NCBI GenBank assembly: GCA_018062405.1 | Contig: JAGOSF010000001.1 | Location: forward strand, 1 to 64,000 | Direction: 5' to 3' | DNA length: 64,000 nt | Origin: Candidatus Babeliales bacterium | Lineage (GTDB): Bacteria; Babelota; Babeliae; Babelales; Chromulinivoraceae | Shown here: one piece after another, positions 1-9,286 of the stretch | How positions within the stretch are numbered: position 1 is the first letter of the stretch | How the letters are laid out: the number at the start of each line of letters is the position of its first letter | The notes under the pieces: model-generated | Database searches by the model: none | Told to the model about the DNA's origin: nothing | What the model saw: the letters and a program-made list of their open reading frames with translations, nothing else | Made by a program: the position numbers and the translations under genes

Positions 1-41
1 AAAATATCAAAAATTGTATCTTGTATTAAGTAATGCATTAC

Positions 42-97
42 AGCTTCCTTCTTGAACTTTGAACGGTTTTAATGAAGGAAGCTTATCTTTTTTTCTA
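42..97 (+). terminator. Intrinsic terminator of a gene lying left of the window
   Basis: A perfect 10-bp inverted repeat (42-51 with 74-83, 22-nt loop) is followed by a T-rich tract at 84-95. A reading frame open from the left edge stops at TAA 31-33, so this hairpin probably ends a plus-strand gene of which only the last ten codons are in the window. Confidence 0.55.
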
Positions 98-314
98 ACT
101 ATTTCAAAATTGGTTCACAGAGCCTAGAATTAAAGATAATGAATATAAACCACGCACACAAGCACTATCTTTGTTTGCATCGCCAAACAAGGTTCTTAAA
201 ACTATGCACTGTCCTGAAATTCTAGAAGGTCAAAAAAAACAATGCATAGAAAATAGAGAAACAGAAGACTACATTCAATATTTATCTCATTTGTACGGCT
301 GCGAAAAAAAATAA
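98..314 (+). pseudogene. Gene remnant without a start codon
   Basis: A reading frame opens after a TAA at about 97 and runs to TAA 312-314. It would encode about 70 residues beginning near FQNWFTEPRIKD and ending YLSHLYGCEKK. The first ATG is far inside (about 203) and no ribosome binding site precedes the open part. It follows the terminator at 42-97 directly. I read it as the 3' remnant of a lost gene. I recognise no family. A short real gene starting at 203 is possible but would have only about 37 codons. Confidence 0.3.
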
Positions 315-339
315 GATAAAAATATAATTTTTAAACACA

Positions 340-370
340 AAACGGTGACCTATAAAAAGTCACCGTTTTT
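340..370. terminator. Bidirectional terminator beside rsmA
   Basis: Stem 340-349 with 359-368, AAACGGTGAC against GTCACCGTTT, loop of 9 nt. The A run on the left and T run on the right let it work on both strands. It ends the minus-strand rsmA transcript and whatever enters from the left. Confidence 0.75.
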
Positions 371-391
371 TATGATCTACAATTCATATCG

Positions 392-1189
392 CTACTTAAC
401 TTGTAGCGTTCTCCAAATATGCAAAAAATCTTGCATCGATAATTCTTGAGCACGTTTTTGCAATAATTCAGGAGTAAATGGCTCGATACCATACTTTGAC
501 TGCTGTAAATTGTTTTTCAAAGTACGACGAGGTTGCATAAAACAAGCTCGAATAAATTTCCAAAAACCTGGTTCATCTTCAATATATTCTGGAGTTTCTA
601 TCGGCTTAAAATAAAGCAGACGAGAAAAAACTTTTGGTGGTGGGAAGAACGCTGTTGGTGGAACTTTATCCATCAGTTGCCAGCTAAAATAATGCTGAAA
701 AAAGAGCGAAGGATAACCATATCCCCGACCAGATTTTTGCAAAATTTTCTGAGCAACTTCTTCTTGAATCATGATCACGCCTTCAGCAACCACACCCGAT
801 GATTTTTGAAGCAAATGCAAAATTGGAAATGTAATATTGTACGGTAAATTTGCAAGCAACGTCCATTTTTGACCTGCGAACATTTCATTTAAATTTTGAT
901 CTAAAATATTTGATAATGACACCGTTACGCGCGGATCATCTTTTAAATTTTTTTTAACTAAACCTGCCCATTCTGGATCGATCTCAAACACTTGTAACTT
1001 TGCAAGTTCTTGCGCTGCTATAGCTTTTGTCAACATCCCTTCACCACAACCAATTTCAAACACATGGGTTTGTGGTGTGAACTTAATTTTTGCAATCACC
1101 TGATCAACAAAAAAACTATCACACAGAAAATGTTGTCCAAAATGTTTTTTAAGGGTAATACCCTGTTTTTCTGGTCTTTTATACGACAT
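392..1189 (-). CDS. rsmA: 16S rRNA adenine(1518/1519)-N6-dimethyltransferase RsmA (KsgA)
   Basis: This enzyme uses S-adenosylmethionine to dimethylate two adjacent adenines in the 3'-end hairpin of 16S rRNA during late small-subunit assembly. The 265-residue product is of usual family length. It has the entry motif KKHFGQHFL near residue 14, the SAM-binding glycine motif VFEIGCGEGMLT near 43, and the catalytic NLPYNIT motif near 115. The C-terminal helical domain contains FMQPRRTLKNNL, typical of KsgA. The gene stands alone on the minus strand and is followed by a strong hairpin terminator. The family assignment is clear; position-specific function is inferred from the family. Confidence 0.96.
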   Translation of the reverse strand: MSYKRPEKQGITLKKHFGQHFLCDSFFVDQVIAKIKFTPQTHVFEIGCGEGMLTKAIAAQELAKLQVFEIDPEWAGLVKKNLKDDPRVTVSLSNILDQNLNEMFAGQKWTLLANLPYNITFPILHLLQKSSGVVAEGVIMIQEEVAQKILQKSGRGYGYPSLFFQHYFSWQLMDKVPPTAFFPPPKVFSRLLYFKPIETPEYIEDEPGFWKFIRACFMQPRRTLKNNLQQSKYGIEPFTPELLQKRAQELSMQDFLHIWRTLQVK

Positions 1190-1316
1190 AACAACAATCT
1201 TATTTATAAATTTTATAAAGGCTTAACATGAAATATGAACAGATAATTTGTCCATATCTACTTGTACATGAATATCATTTAAGCGTACCAGTGCCTACAA
1301 AAAAAGCTATCCTGTT

Positions 1317-1417
1317 TTTCTAAATTTACTAAACCAAAAGGGCAGATTTTCATCTGCCCTTCGTTATAATCTAACTTAATCCATTAATGCTTCTTTAAAG
1401 AAATCTATTCGTTCAAG
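1317..1417. repeat. Direct repeat copy A: displaced mreB 3' end with terminator
   Basis: This 101-bp stretch matches 2319-2419 with two mismatches at a constant offset of 1002 bp. On the minus strand it holds the last 13 codons of mreB ([12 protein letters not shown] plus stop), the downstream spacer and the hairpin terminator. The two differences in the coding part are one synonymous change (GAG to GAA) and one Ile to Met change. The reading frame stays open for some 14 more codons upstream but is no longer mreB. It sits just downstream of the ankyrin-like gene. Confidence 0.9.
1338..1361 (-). terminator. Terminator after the ankyrin-like gene (copy A)
   Basis: A 10-bp perfect stem AAGGGCAGAT / ATCTGCCCTT with a 4-nt loop, followed on the minus strand by a T-rich stretch. 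It is the duplicate of the mreB terminator at 2340-2363 and now serves the ankyrin-like gene. Confidence 0.75.
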
Positions 1418-1449
1418 AATTTCTAAAATATCATCAAAAAATAATTGCG

Positions 1450-2202
1450 TTATTTTTGAGCTTTATATGCAGCAATTCTTTCAGCAATCATCTCGATTTG
1501 TAATAGCTCTGGAGCCTCATCGATTATTACTTCACAAAGATTTTTGCCGCCCATTGAATTCCTCAAGGTTGTATCATCTTTAAAGTTAATTTTTCCACCA
1601 TATTGAATAAGTAATTCAATATTTTTATATGCACGAGATAAATTTTCTTGACCTTGCTCAATGTCCTCTTTATAATCTTTTCTCTTAGCGAATTTCGCAA
1701 GTCTATCCCAAGCAATATATTCACTGATTGCATCATCCACTAAACTTCTTCCATATTGATCAACTTCTGTAGCATCTGCCCCTGCTTCCAATAAAAATGG
1801 AACACGAGTCAAGCTACTACGAAAATTCTCAGATTCTCTTATATTATGACGTAATAAAGTAGTTCCAGATATATAACTATTATGAGATTTGTCTGCACCA
1901 AGTGTTATTAAAAGTTGCGTTACCTGAAAATCTCTTTGGAAAACAGCTTTTTCCAAATCAAAATAACCACCTCTATAACCTTCTGATCCAAATGAAGGGT
2001 CTTCTGTCTTACATGATTCAATTTTTTTAGCAATAAGATTCAGTTGATGATAAGTTTTATTATCCTTGCTATGTATTAACAATCTATCTAAATCATGCCG
2101 AATATACAAACAATCATTATGATCAGCATTCATATAAAAGCTTGAAACTACAAATAAACTCACCATAAAACTTAATCTAATATTATTATTTATATATCTC
2201 AT
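1450..2202 (-). CDS. Exported ankyrin-repeat-like protein
   Basis: The 250-residue product starts with a basic stretch and a hydrophobic segment (LSFMVSLFVVSSFYM), a likely Sec signal peptide. The middle carries degenerate ankyrin-type units: VTQLLITLGADK near residue 95, VPFLLEAGADATEVDQYG near 132 and IELLIQYGGKINFKDDTT near 195. The helix-loop-helix register and the GAD/GGK turns support ankyrin repeats, which usually mediate protein-protein contacts. Several units lack the usual TPLH motif, so the fold is likely but divergent. The gene lies between two copies of the mreB 3' end and has its own promoter with an overlapping palindrome, so it looks like an accessory gene acquired at this spot. 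Partner and target are unknown. Confidence 0.7.
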   Translation of the reverse strand: MRYINNNIRLSFMVSLFVVSSFYMNADHNDCLYIRHDLDRLLIHSKDNKTYHQLNLIAKKIESCKTEDPSFGSEGYRGGYFDLEKAVFQRDFQVTQLLITLGADKSHNSYISGTTLLRHNIRESENFRSSLTRVPFLLEAGADATEVDQYGRSLVDDAISEYIAWDRLAKFAKRKDYKEDIEQGQENLSRAYKNIELLIQYGGKINFKDDTTLRNSMGGKNLCEVIIDEAPELLQIEMIAERIAAYKAQK

Positions 2203-2247
2203 ATAAAAACCTCTACAATTGTAACAATAAGACTTTACTCAACTCTT

Positions 2248-2288
2248 ATTGTATTACACATTGAATTGATTGTAAAATAATTCAATGT
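2248..2288 (-). promoter_or_regulatory. Promoter with overlapping palindrome for the ankyrin-like gene
   Basis: On the minus strand, TTTACA (2271-2276) and TACAAT (2248-2253) are separated by 17 nt. A perfect 10-bp inverted repeat (ACATTGAATT at 2258-2267, AATTCAATGT at 2279-2288) spans the -35 box and spacer and could be an operator. A second 8-bp inverted repeat (2225-2232 with 2244-2251) lies in the early leader. Confidence 0.5.
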
Positions 2289-2318
2289 AGCTTTACATGA
2301 ACAAAAAACAAAACATTC

Positions 2319-3439
<1,121 letters not shown>

Positions 3440-3463
3440 TCATCTTTTACAGTAAAAAAAATA

Positions 3464-4720
3464 TTAAAAATCAACTGTTAACCCCACAGCAACACGCGTC
3501 GTTTTACTTGACCCTCGAGCTCCAAGTACATTTAAAGGAATATCCCATAACAATGTACACATCGGTCTATATGCCCAATCATGTTTAAAGCTTAAATCAT
3601 ACAACAGCTCTAAGGTAATATATTCTTGCGCCCATCGACTATTAGCTCTCATGTTCATAAAGTTTGCAATCGGTACTTGTTCTTCGCGCATATCTTTAAA
3701 ATAATCAGCTTCGTGAACAACATAGACATATTTAAATAATATACCAAGCCCTTCTCTGATATTTCCCAACGCTACGTAAGGAGTCATAGAAGCTGTCACA
3801 CCCTGATTAATATAAACAGGACCAATCACTGGTGCAAAAACGTTACTTTCTTCAGCAACACAAATACGATGATCAACAGTTTTTGCAAATCTTTTTTGAA
3901 TTCGCCATTCAAAACCAATCTTCCAATCTTCTTTTAACTCAACTTCGATTGCAGGACTAAAATACCATCCCCAAAAACCATTTCCACCAAATGGAACGGA
4001 TCCAATATTATGCAATGATGCTTGAACACCAGTTGGAATCAACAACCCAACAGCAAGACTTCTGTCCATCTTTCTACACCAATAAATATATTCACGCACA
4101 TCATAGCCACGAATATACAGTTCAAAATCACTCACGCCAGATTGATTATTATAACCATCTTGGGTTCCAACAAGCGATTCAAATGCTGCAGATAATTCAT
4201 TAAATCTTGCTTGATTTCCGGCTATTGCTAAATCTAATTTCTCATAGGTATCAGCAGCTGCAACTAAATTTGCCTGCGTTGCAAGACGTAAAAAGAAAAT
4301 AGAACCACCAATTCCAATATGATCAGATAATGGAACATACCCAGCAAAAGTTACGCCCTGACCTTCGAAGGAACCTGGCATATCAACCGGGAAAGGGGTA
4401 GCATATTGCCATCCTGCTGGAATTGGATTTTCGATACCATCAAGTACTAAAGCCTCTGCTAACTGACGATAATCAAGCGTTCCTTGTAAATTTGGATACC
4501 CATAATCATTATCACGAATGGTTGGTTTTACTTTAAATGATGAGGATGCAGTAATAAAAAATGGATCAACTCTCAAACACCCATGACGGTGGTCGCTTCC
4601 ATTATATACATACGCAAGCCACGGGAAATATCTATTATCCATCACCATACCAAATAACGATGATGAAGAGATGAATAATAAAATAAATGTTATTCTAGAA
4701 ACACGTTGGAATAATTTCAC
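3464..4720 (-). CDS. Exported protein, probable outer-membrane beta-barrel
   Basis: The 418-residue product begins with a signal peptide (ITFILLFISSSSLFG) and ends in the aromatic residue of RVAVGLTVDF, the usual C-terminal signature of outer-membrane barrels. The body alternates short hydrophobic strands with polar turns rich in Tyr, Trp and Gly (GFWGWYFSPAIEVEL, TPYVALGNIREGLGI). The start is GTG, with an AAGGAAA motif upstream. The protein at 22263-23633 has a similar style and may be a distant relative. The gene ends 27 nt before mreB begins. No named family is recognised; substrate or ligand is unknown. Confidence 0.6.
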   Translation of the reverse strand: MKLFQRVSRITFILLFISSSSLFGMVMDNRYFPWLAYVYNGSDHRHGCLRVDPFFITASSSFKVKPTIRDNDYGYPNLQGTLDYRQLAEALVLDGIENPIPAGWQYATPFPVDMPGSFEGQGVTFAGYVPLSDHIGIGGSIFFLRLATQANLVAAADTYEKLDLAIAGNQARFNELSAAFESLVGTQDGYNNQSGVSDFELYIRGYDVREYIYWCRKMDRSLAVGLLIPTGVQASLHNIGSVPFGGNGFWGWYFSPAIEVELKEDWKIGFEWRIQKRFAKTVDHRICVAEESNVFAPVIGPVYINQGVTASMTPYVALGNIREGLGILFKYVYVVHEADYFKDMREEQVPIANFMNMRANSRWAQEYITLELLYDLSFKHDWAYRPMCTLLWDIPLNVLGARGSSKTTRVAVGLTVDF

Positions 4721-5081
4721 AATCTACTTTCCTTACGATCTTGAAAATATCAATAGCTTTAATTTTTTTATAATCTATAAAATGTGTCTTTATTTTAAAC
4801 TATTTTTCTTCATTTGAAAAATTATAATAACACGCATTCAGCCAAGCTATAGATTTCGTAGATGATTTCTTAAAAAAATATTAAAAAAAAACTGGATACT
4901 AGCTAGTTTATCCAGTTTCGTGATAAATAAAACAATTTTTAATCTTCTTTTTATTTTTACAATAACGCAAAAAGATTACGCCTCTTAAAATATTTTTGAA
5001 TATCTTATTTTTAACCACCTGCTCAGAAGCCATAATCGATTGAAGCAAAATACCCAAAAAAATTTTTATTGGTTAAAATTT
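4721..5081. other. Intergenic stretch of 361 bp
   Basis: This very AT-rich gap separates two minus-strand genes. It holds the terminator at 4889-4918 and presumably the promoter of the barrel-like gene. A 41-codon minus-strand frame (4908-5033) has no ribosome binding site and ends inside the terminator stem, so I do not call it. I see nothing else in it. Confidence 0.6.
4889..4918 (-). terminator. Terminator downstream of the methyltransferase gene
   Basis: A perfect 10-bp stem AAACTGGATA / TATCCAGTTT with a loop that contains the palindrome ACTAGCTAGT. On the minus strand the stem runs into nine or more T residues, so it ends transcripts from the gene at 5082-6200, about 165 nt upstream. 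Confidence 0.75.
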
Positions 5082-6200
5082 TTATTTTACAATACCAATT
5101 TCAATAATTGATAACATTGATGGCGTTTTATGAACTTTAATTAATTCTAAATTTGCAGCTTCTAATAAAGCAGTCCATTCATTTTGAGTACGCTCTTTGC
5201 CGCCAAATAATACCAACATTGCAATATCAACATCTTTAGCAAAATCTCTACTGTTATCATCTGCAACGATTGCTTCAATAATTAAAAGCTTGGTATTTTG
5301 TGTCATTGCATTTCTACAATTTGATAAAATTTTAACACACAGTTCATCATCCCAATCATGTAATATTCTTTTAAGAATATAAAGATCACTACCCGATGGA
5401 ATCTGATCAAAAAAGCTACCTGACGTAAAAACAACTTGTTGATCGAACCCACATTGAGATACATATGATTGAGCAGAAATTTGAACATGAGGCAAATCAT
5501 ATAATACACCATGAACAGAAGGATACAATTTCATAATTTCTGTTAAGAGCCCACCCTTACCACCACCAATATCAGTAATAACGTTGTAAGCAGAAAAATC
5601 ATAATATGTAGCAAGAGCTCTATCTTCTTTTTCTGAAAGATTTCGCATGCCTTCATCAAAAGATGCTGCCATATCATTATCTTGAGCTATAAAATCAAAA
5701 TACCCTTGCCCGTAAACATAGTTAAAAGCTGGATTACCTGTTTGGACACTATACCCCATGTGCCCGTATGACCGCCATCGTTTTTCATCGCCATCATGAT
5801 TTGCTAACCATGGTTGTAAGGATTCGGGATGATTCGAAATTAAAAGTTCTGCTAAAGGCGTTAATGCAAAGCCTTGGTCTGCAGTCTCATAAAAAATATT
5901 ATTGCTTGCAAGAAGTCGCAACAATCGATACAAAGCAGTTGGATGAACTTCAGTTTTTTCTGCCAACTCATAAACATTACAAGGCCCGTCAACCAAATGA
6001 TCTGCTACCTTTATCATGGCTGCAACATGAATAGCCCGAGATAATATATGTGCTGATGCAAGTTCCATAAGTTTTTGTGATGCATTAAAAGATTTTTGAG
6101 GCTCTTGTTTTTGATCACAACCATCAATATTTTGATGATGACAAAGCACAAAAATCAAAGCAACTAGTAAATTTTTTGTGATTTTTTTACATATTTTCAT
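5082..6200 (-). CDS. Exported SAM-dependent O-methyltransferase (hydroxyindole/phenolic type)
   Basis: Residues from about 40 onward match the acetylserotonin/caffeate O-methyltransferase family. There is an N-terminal winged-helix dimerisation domain (LYRLLRLLASNNIF near 92), the SAM motif VITDIGGGKGGLLTEI near 208, DLPHV near 236, and the catalytic-base region ILKRILHDWDDE near 275 with its histidine kept. What is odd is the N-terminus: a basic start and hydrophobic run (NLLVALIFVLC) form a convincing signal peptide, whereas family members are normally cytosolic. The lipobox is poor, so Sec export rather than lipoprotein anchoring is more likely. The gene is monocistronic and divergent from the MazG-like gene. 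The enzyme looks active; its substrate, and whether SAM is available where it ends up, are unknown. Confidence 0.8.
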   Translation of the reverse strand: MKICKKITKNLLVALIFVLCHHQNIDGCDQKQEPQKSFNASQKLMELASAHILSRAIHVAAMIKVADHLVDGPCNVYELAEKTEVHPTALYRLLRLLASNNIFYETADQGFALTPLAELLISNHPESLQPWLANHDGDEKRWRSYGHMGYSVQTGNPAFNYVYGQGYFDFIAQDNDMAASFDEGMRNLSEKEDRALATYYDFSAYNVITDIGGGKGGLLTEIMKLYPSVHGVLYDLPHVQISAQSYVSQCGFDQQVVFTSGSFFDQIPSGSDLYILKRILHDWDDELCVKILSNCRNAMTQNTKLLIIEAIVADDNSRDFAKDVDIAMLVLFGGKERTQNEWTALLEAANLELIKVHKTPSMLSIIEIGIVK

Positions 6201-6294
6201 AAAGAGGCTTTCAGTGGTAATATTTGATGTTTGTTGTTCCCTTGAGAATATGATATTTTGTATGAAAAGTCGACATACAAATCAAGGTCAAATA

Positions 6295-6660
6295 ATGCAA
6301 AATAACGATAAAAATACAACAACTGCTCAACTCAAAGAAATAATTCAAGAATTTGTTATAGAACGCGATTGGCAACAGTTTCATTCACCAAAAAACATTG
6401 CTTTAAAGCTGTCTGTTGAAGCTGGAGAACTGTTAGAAAAATTCGCATGGATAAAAGAAGAAGATTCTTTTGCTGCTTTTGATAAAAACAAACAAGAAAT
6501 TGAACATGAAGTTGCAGATGTTTTTATTTTACTCCTCTCTTTTTGTAATACTACAAACATAGATTTAACTTCTGCCATGATAGAAAAACTTAAAGAAGTT
6601 ACAACTAAATACCCTGTTGAAAAAGCAAAAGGCGTTTACACGAAATATAACAAATTATAA
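6295..6660 (+). CDS. MazG-like nucleotide pyrophosphohydrolase
   Basis: The 121-residue product matches the small MazG-like/dCTP-pyrophosphatase group that hydrolyses nucleoside triphosphates to monophosphates, usually to clear damaged or non-canonical nucleotides. The metal-binding helices are visible as LSVEAGELLEKF near residue 37 and EIEHEVADVFILLL near 64, giving the paired ExxE...ExxD pattern. The start at 6295 is preferred because AAGG lies 8 nt upstream and the length then fits the family; an in-frame ATG at 6262 would add 11 residues. Divergent from the O-methyltransferase gene. Substrate preference cannot be read from the sequence. Confidence 0.85.
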   Translation: MQNNDKNTTTAQLKEIIQEFVIERDWQQFHSPKNIALKLSVEAGELLEKFAWIKEEDSFAAFDKNKQEIEHEVADVFILLLSFCNTTNIDLTSAMIEKLKEVTTKYPVEKAKGVYTKYNKL

Positions 6661-6895
6661 AATCAAAATTTCATCACCAACTCTACTAACAATAAGCCCA
6701 GTAGAAAATATAAAATCAGTCCTTATAGCAATCAAATTTCATTTGAAATTTTTAAAAAAAAGGTAAAAAATTAGTTTAAAGATATCGGTAAAAAACTGTT
6801 GCATAATAACAAAAAATAACATTATACTTTTTTTAATCTTTCATACAACGTGAAAGAATTTTTTACAACAAGTTATCTAAAAAAAGGAGCTTCCC

Positions 6896-8008
6896 ATGCC
6901 AGAAAATCTTCAAGCGATCTTGCTTGCAGGTGGCAAATCAATGCGCTTTAATACTGAAAAAACTAAACTTACCGAAAAAATTTGCGGTAAAGAAATGATC
7001 TTGTATCCGATTGAACTCTTACAACGCATGAATATTCCAACCACGATAGTTGTAGGTTTTCAAAAAGAAAAAATTTTAGACCTTATTACTGACAACAATA
7101 TTAAAAATATTTCAGTTGCTGTTCAAGAAGAACAATTTGGAACTGGTCATGCTGTAGCTGTTTCAAAAAAATTCTGGAATAAAGATCACATTTTAATTAT
7201 AAATGGTGACATTCCACTGATGACATCAGAGGTTATTCAAAAATTATACAACAAGCATATTAAAACTGATGCTGATATCAGTTTTGCAACAGCACATTCG
7301 CTTGATGAAGCAAATGATAGTTACTGCCGCATCGTGATCAATGATAATAAAATTCGTGTGGTTGAACGACGTGATGAAAAACTTGATATGGATGCTCAAT
7401 GTTGTGTCAGCGTTGGTATCTATATTATGAAAAAAAGTTTTTTAGAAAACCATATCGACAAACTTTCGAAAAGTAGTTTGACCAATGAATTCTATCTACC
7501 TGAACTCATCCAAATAGCAAGCGATGAACAGTGCAAAATTGTAACAACTCCAACATCTTTTGATCTTGCTCGCGCAGTTAATACCATTGCAGAGCTATGG
7601 GCTGTTGAACATATTAAACGATCTCAAATTATTAGCTTTTGGATGAATCATGGGGTTCGTTTTGCAAGTAGTTTAAACGTCATCATCGATTGTGATGTAA
7701 TTTTGCAACCAGGTGTTTTCATTGGGCTTGGAGTTCATTTACTTGGTAAAACAGTTGTGAAACGCAATACAGAAATTTTAGCTTTTGCCTACATCAAAGA
7801 TAGTATCATCGAACAAAACGTAAAAATAAAACCTCACACCGTCATCACAAAATCAACGATCGAAGAAGATGCTGTTATTAATTCATTTACACAAGTGAAC
7901 TATCAGCATGTTGCAAATACTCCACAAAAAATTACAAAAAAAGATTCGCCTTTGTTTATGGGCGCAATTAAAGACGAAACAGAAATAAACGGAACTTCGA
8001 ATCTGTAA
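6896..8008 (+). CDS. glmU: GlmU-like N-acetylglucosamine-1-phosphate uridylyltransferase, short form
   Basis: The N-terminal domain is a nucleotidyltransferase with the LLAGGKSMRF motif near residue 10, EEQFGTGHAVAV near 80, and the metal-binding Asp in LIINGDIPLM near 102, as in GlmU, which makes UDP-GlcNAc for peptidoglycan and LPS. After a linker the protein enters a left-handed beta-helix (VIIDCDVILQPGVFIG, IIEQNVKIKPHTVI). At 370 residues it is roughly 80 shorter than typical bifunctional GlmU and ends before the coils holding the acetyltransferase catalytic histidine and CoA site. So the uridylyltransferase step is supported while acetyltransferase activity is doubtful. A good ribosome binding site (AAAGGAG) precedes the ATG. 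A sugar nucleotidyltransferase of another specificity remains possible. Confidence 0.8.
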   Translation: MPENLQAILLAGGKSMRFNTEKTKLTEKICGKEMILYPIELLQRMNIPTTIVVGFQKEKILDLITDNNIKNISVAVQEEQFGTGHAVAVSKKFWNKDHILIINGDIPLMTSEVIQKLYNKHIKTDADISFATAHSLDEANDSYCRIVINDNKIRVVERRDEKLDMDAQCCVSVGIYIMKKSFLENHIDKLSKSSLTNEFYLPELIQIASDEQCKIVTTPTSFDLARAVNTIAELWAVEHIKRSQIISFWMNHGVRFASSLNVIIDCDVILQPGVFIGLGVHLLGKTVVKRNTEILAFAYIKDSIIEQNVKIKPHTVITKSTIEEDAVINSFTQVNYQHVANTPQKITKKDSPLFMGAIKDETEINGTSNL

Positions 8009-8009
8009 A

Positions 8010-8048
8010 ATAAAGCCTATCATGAAAATTACTCATGATAGGCTTTAT
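8010..8048. terminator. Bidirectional terminator between convergent genes
   Basis: A perfect 16-bp stem (8010-8025 with 8033-8048) with a 7-nt loop lies between the ends of the converging glmU-like and M48-like genes. A/T runs on both sides suit termination in both directions. Confidence 0.8.
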
Positions 8049-8068
8049 ATTTTAACAATCAGCAAAAA

Positions 8069-9109
8069 TTACTCAGTTGCACCAGCTTGAGTTTGCTGAA
8101 CCCTTCGAGCAATTTCTTCTCGAATAAGTTGCGCGCGAACTGATGGATTTTGATGAATAGGATCTCTTTCTGTATCATAGATTCTACGAGCAACAGGATC
8201 TTTTTTAATATTTTGTAAATATTCTAAAAATGTCTTTTCATAAATTTTTACCAAATATTGAATTTTCATTCCAAGCTCAGACTCAACAGGAATAAATGGT
8301 GATACTGTCTCATTTTCAATAGTAATTAAAGTATCTATTTTTTTATCTTCAAAAAAAGTTATTCCACCTTCTAAAGCATTGATATCTGCATGATCACAAA
8401 CAAACTTATCTGCTGCAACTTCATGTTCATATGCTAAATTGTTAAAAATTTTACCATAAACAGCAACTCCAAGAATAAAAAGTAAATAATCATGCATCCA
8501 AGTCGCCTTAACGTCACTCATATTGTACCTATCTTTTAAAAATCCAATCGCTTGAGTTGGTACGCTTGTGCTTGCGTAGATATAAGCCAATGCTGTTAAA
8601 CCAGATAAAATAGCAACTTTATAATAACAGTAATTGGCAATATCTTGATGTTCAATATGCGCAGTCAGATATAACAACATAAACTCTTCTTTACCTAAAT
8701 ATACCTGCTCTTCTTGCGTTAAATTTTCTCCATCAACTGTTTTTTTATACAAATCATTAATAGTTTTAAGTGATTCTTGAGGAAAATATATATGACTAAA
8801 AGATGAACAATGATTGATAGCCTTTAAATCTATCGTGCGCCAGTTTTGCAAAAAGAGCTTTTGACTTAAATGAGCATCAGGATATTTTATAACCATTGCA
8901 TCATACCACATTTGAGCATAAGCATAATCAGTTGCAACTAAATGCTTTTCTTGCACTAAATAGTTGGTATCAACATACTGTTTTAGAAGAAAAAAACTGA
9001 TTAAACCCGTAAAACCCATGCCAACCTGAGGAAGATACGTTGCTTCAACTTGTCTTTCTACAAAGCTGAAACAAAAAACCAGAATAAAAAATAATTTACT
9101 TTTTTTCAT
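8069..9109 (-). CDS. Exported M48-like protease homologue with a lost zinc motif
   Basis: The 346-residue product has a signal peptide (LFFILVFCFSFVE) and aligns along its length with the protein at 29218-30288. Shared landmarks include AQ-WYD near residue 58, the SS-HIYF block near 110, a xKEFxLLxxxAHI block near 140 and an EHEVAADKF block near 237. In the partner the middle block reads LLHEAGHIKNND, a zinc-binding HExxH. Here it reads LLYLTAHIEHQD: the first histidine and the catalytic glutamate are replaced while the second histidine stays. The ExxAD third-ligand motif is kept. It is therefore probably a pseudoprotease with a retained fold. Hydrophobic segments in the middle suggest membrane association. 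Its role may be regulatory or substrate binding. Confidence 0.7.
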   Translation of the reverse strand: MKKSKLFFILVFCFSFVERQVEATYLPQVGMGFTGLISFFLLKQYVDTNYLVQEKHLVATDYAYAQMWYDAMVIKYPDAHLSQKLFLQNWRTIDLKAINHCSSFSHIYFPQESLKTINDLYKKTVDGENLTQEEQVYLGKEEFMLLYLTAHIEHQDIANYCYYKVAILSGLTALAYIYASTSVPTQAIGFLKDRYNMSDVKATWMHDYLLFILGVAVYGKIFNNLAYEHEVAADKFVCDHADINALEGGITFFEDKKIDTLITIENETVSPFIPVESELGMKIQYLVKIYEKTFLEYLQNIKKDPVARRIYDTERDPIHQNPSVRAQLIREEIARRVQQTQAGATE

Positions 9110-9286
9110 AATAAACCTTTATATAGAGACACGGTATCTTATTATAAGGTATTCTTTTAAGGCTTTTTTATCAACAGGGCCACCTCTTTTTAAAAACCCA
9201 AAAAACGACCCTTCATTAAAAAAAATAATAGTCTAAACTAAAATGAGACTATATCGCATTGCCTTTAACTATAAAACAAAGAATTC

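Noticed and set aside
1228-1323. 31-codon plus-strand frame starting MKYEQIICPY
   Set aside because: An AAAGG motif precedes it, but it is very short, has no terminator of its own and runs into the mreB-tail repeat. It cannot be supported from sequence alone.
4908-5033. 41-codon minus-strand frame in the 361-bp gap
   Set aside because: No ribosome binding site, high Lys/Ile/Asn content as expected from AT-rich non-coding DNA, and its stop lies inside the terminator hairpin.
6735-6765. Hairpin AAATTTC / GAAATTT after the MazG-like gene as terminator
   Set aside because: It is a seven-pair A/T-rich stem followed by A residues rather than T residues, which is expected by chance in such DNA.
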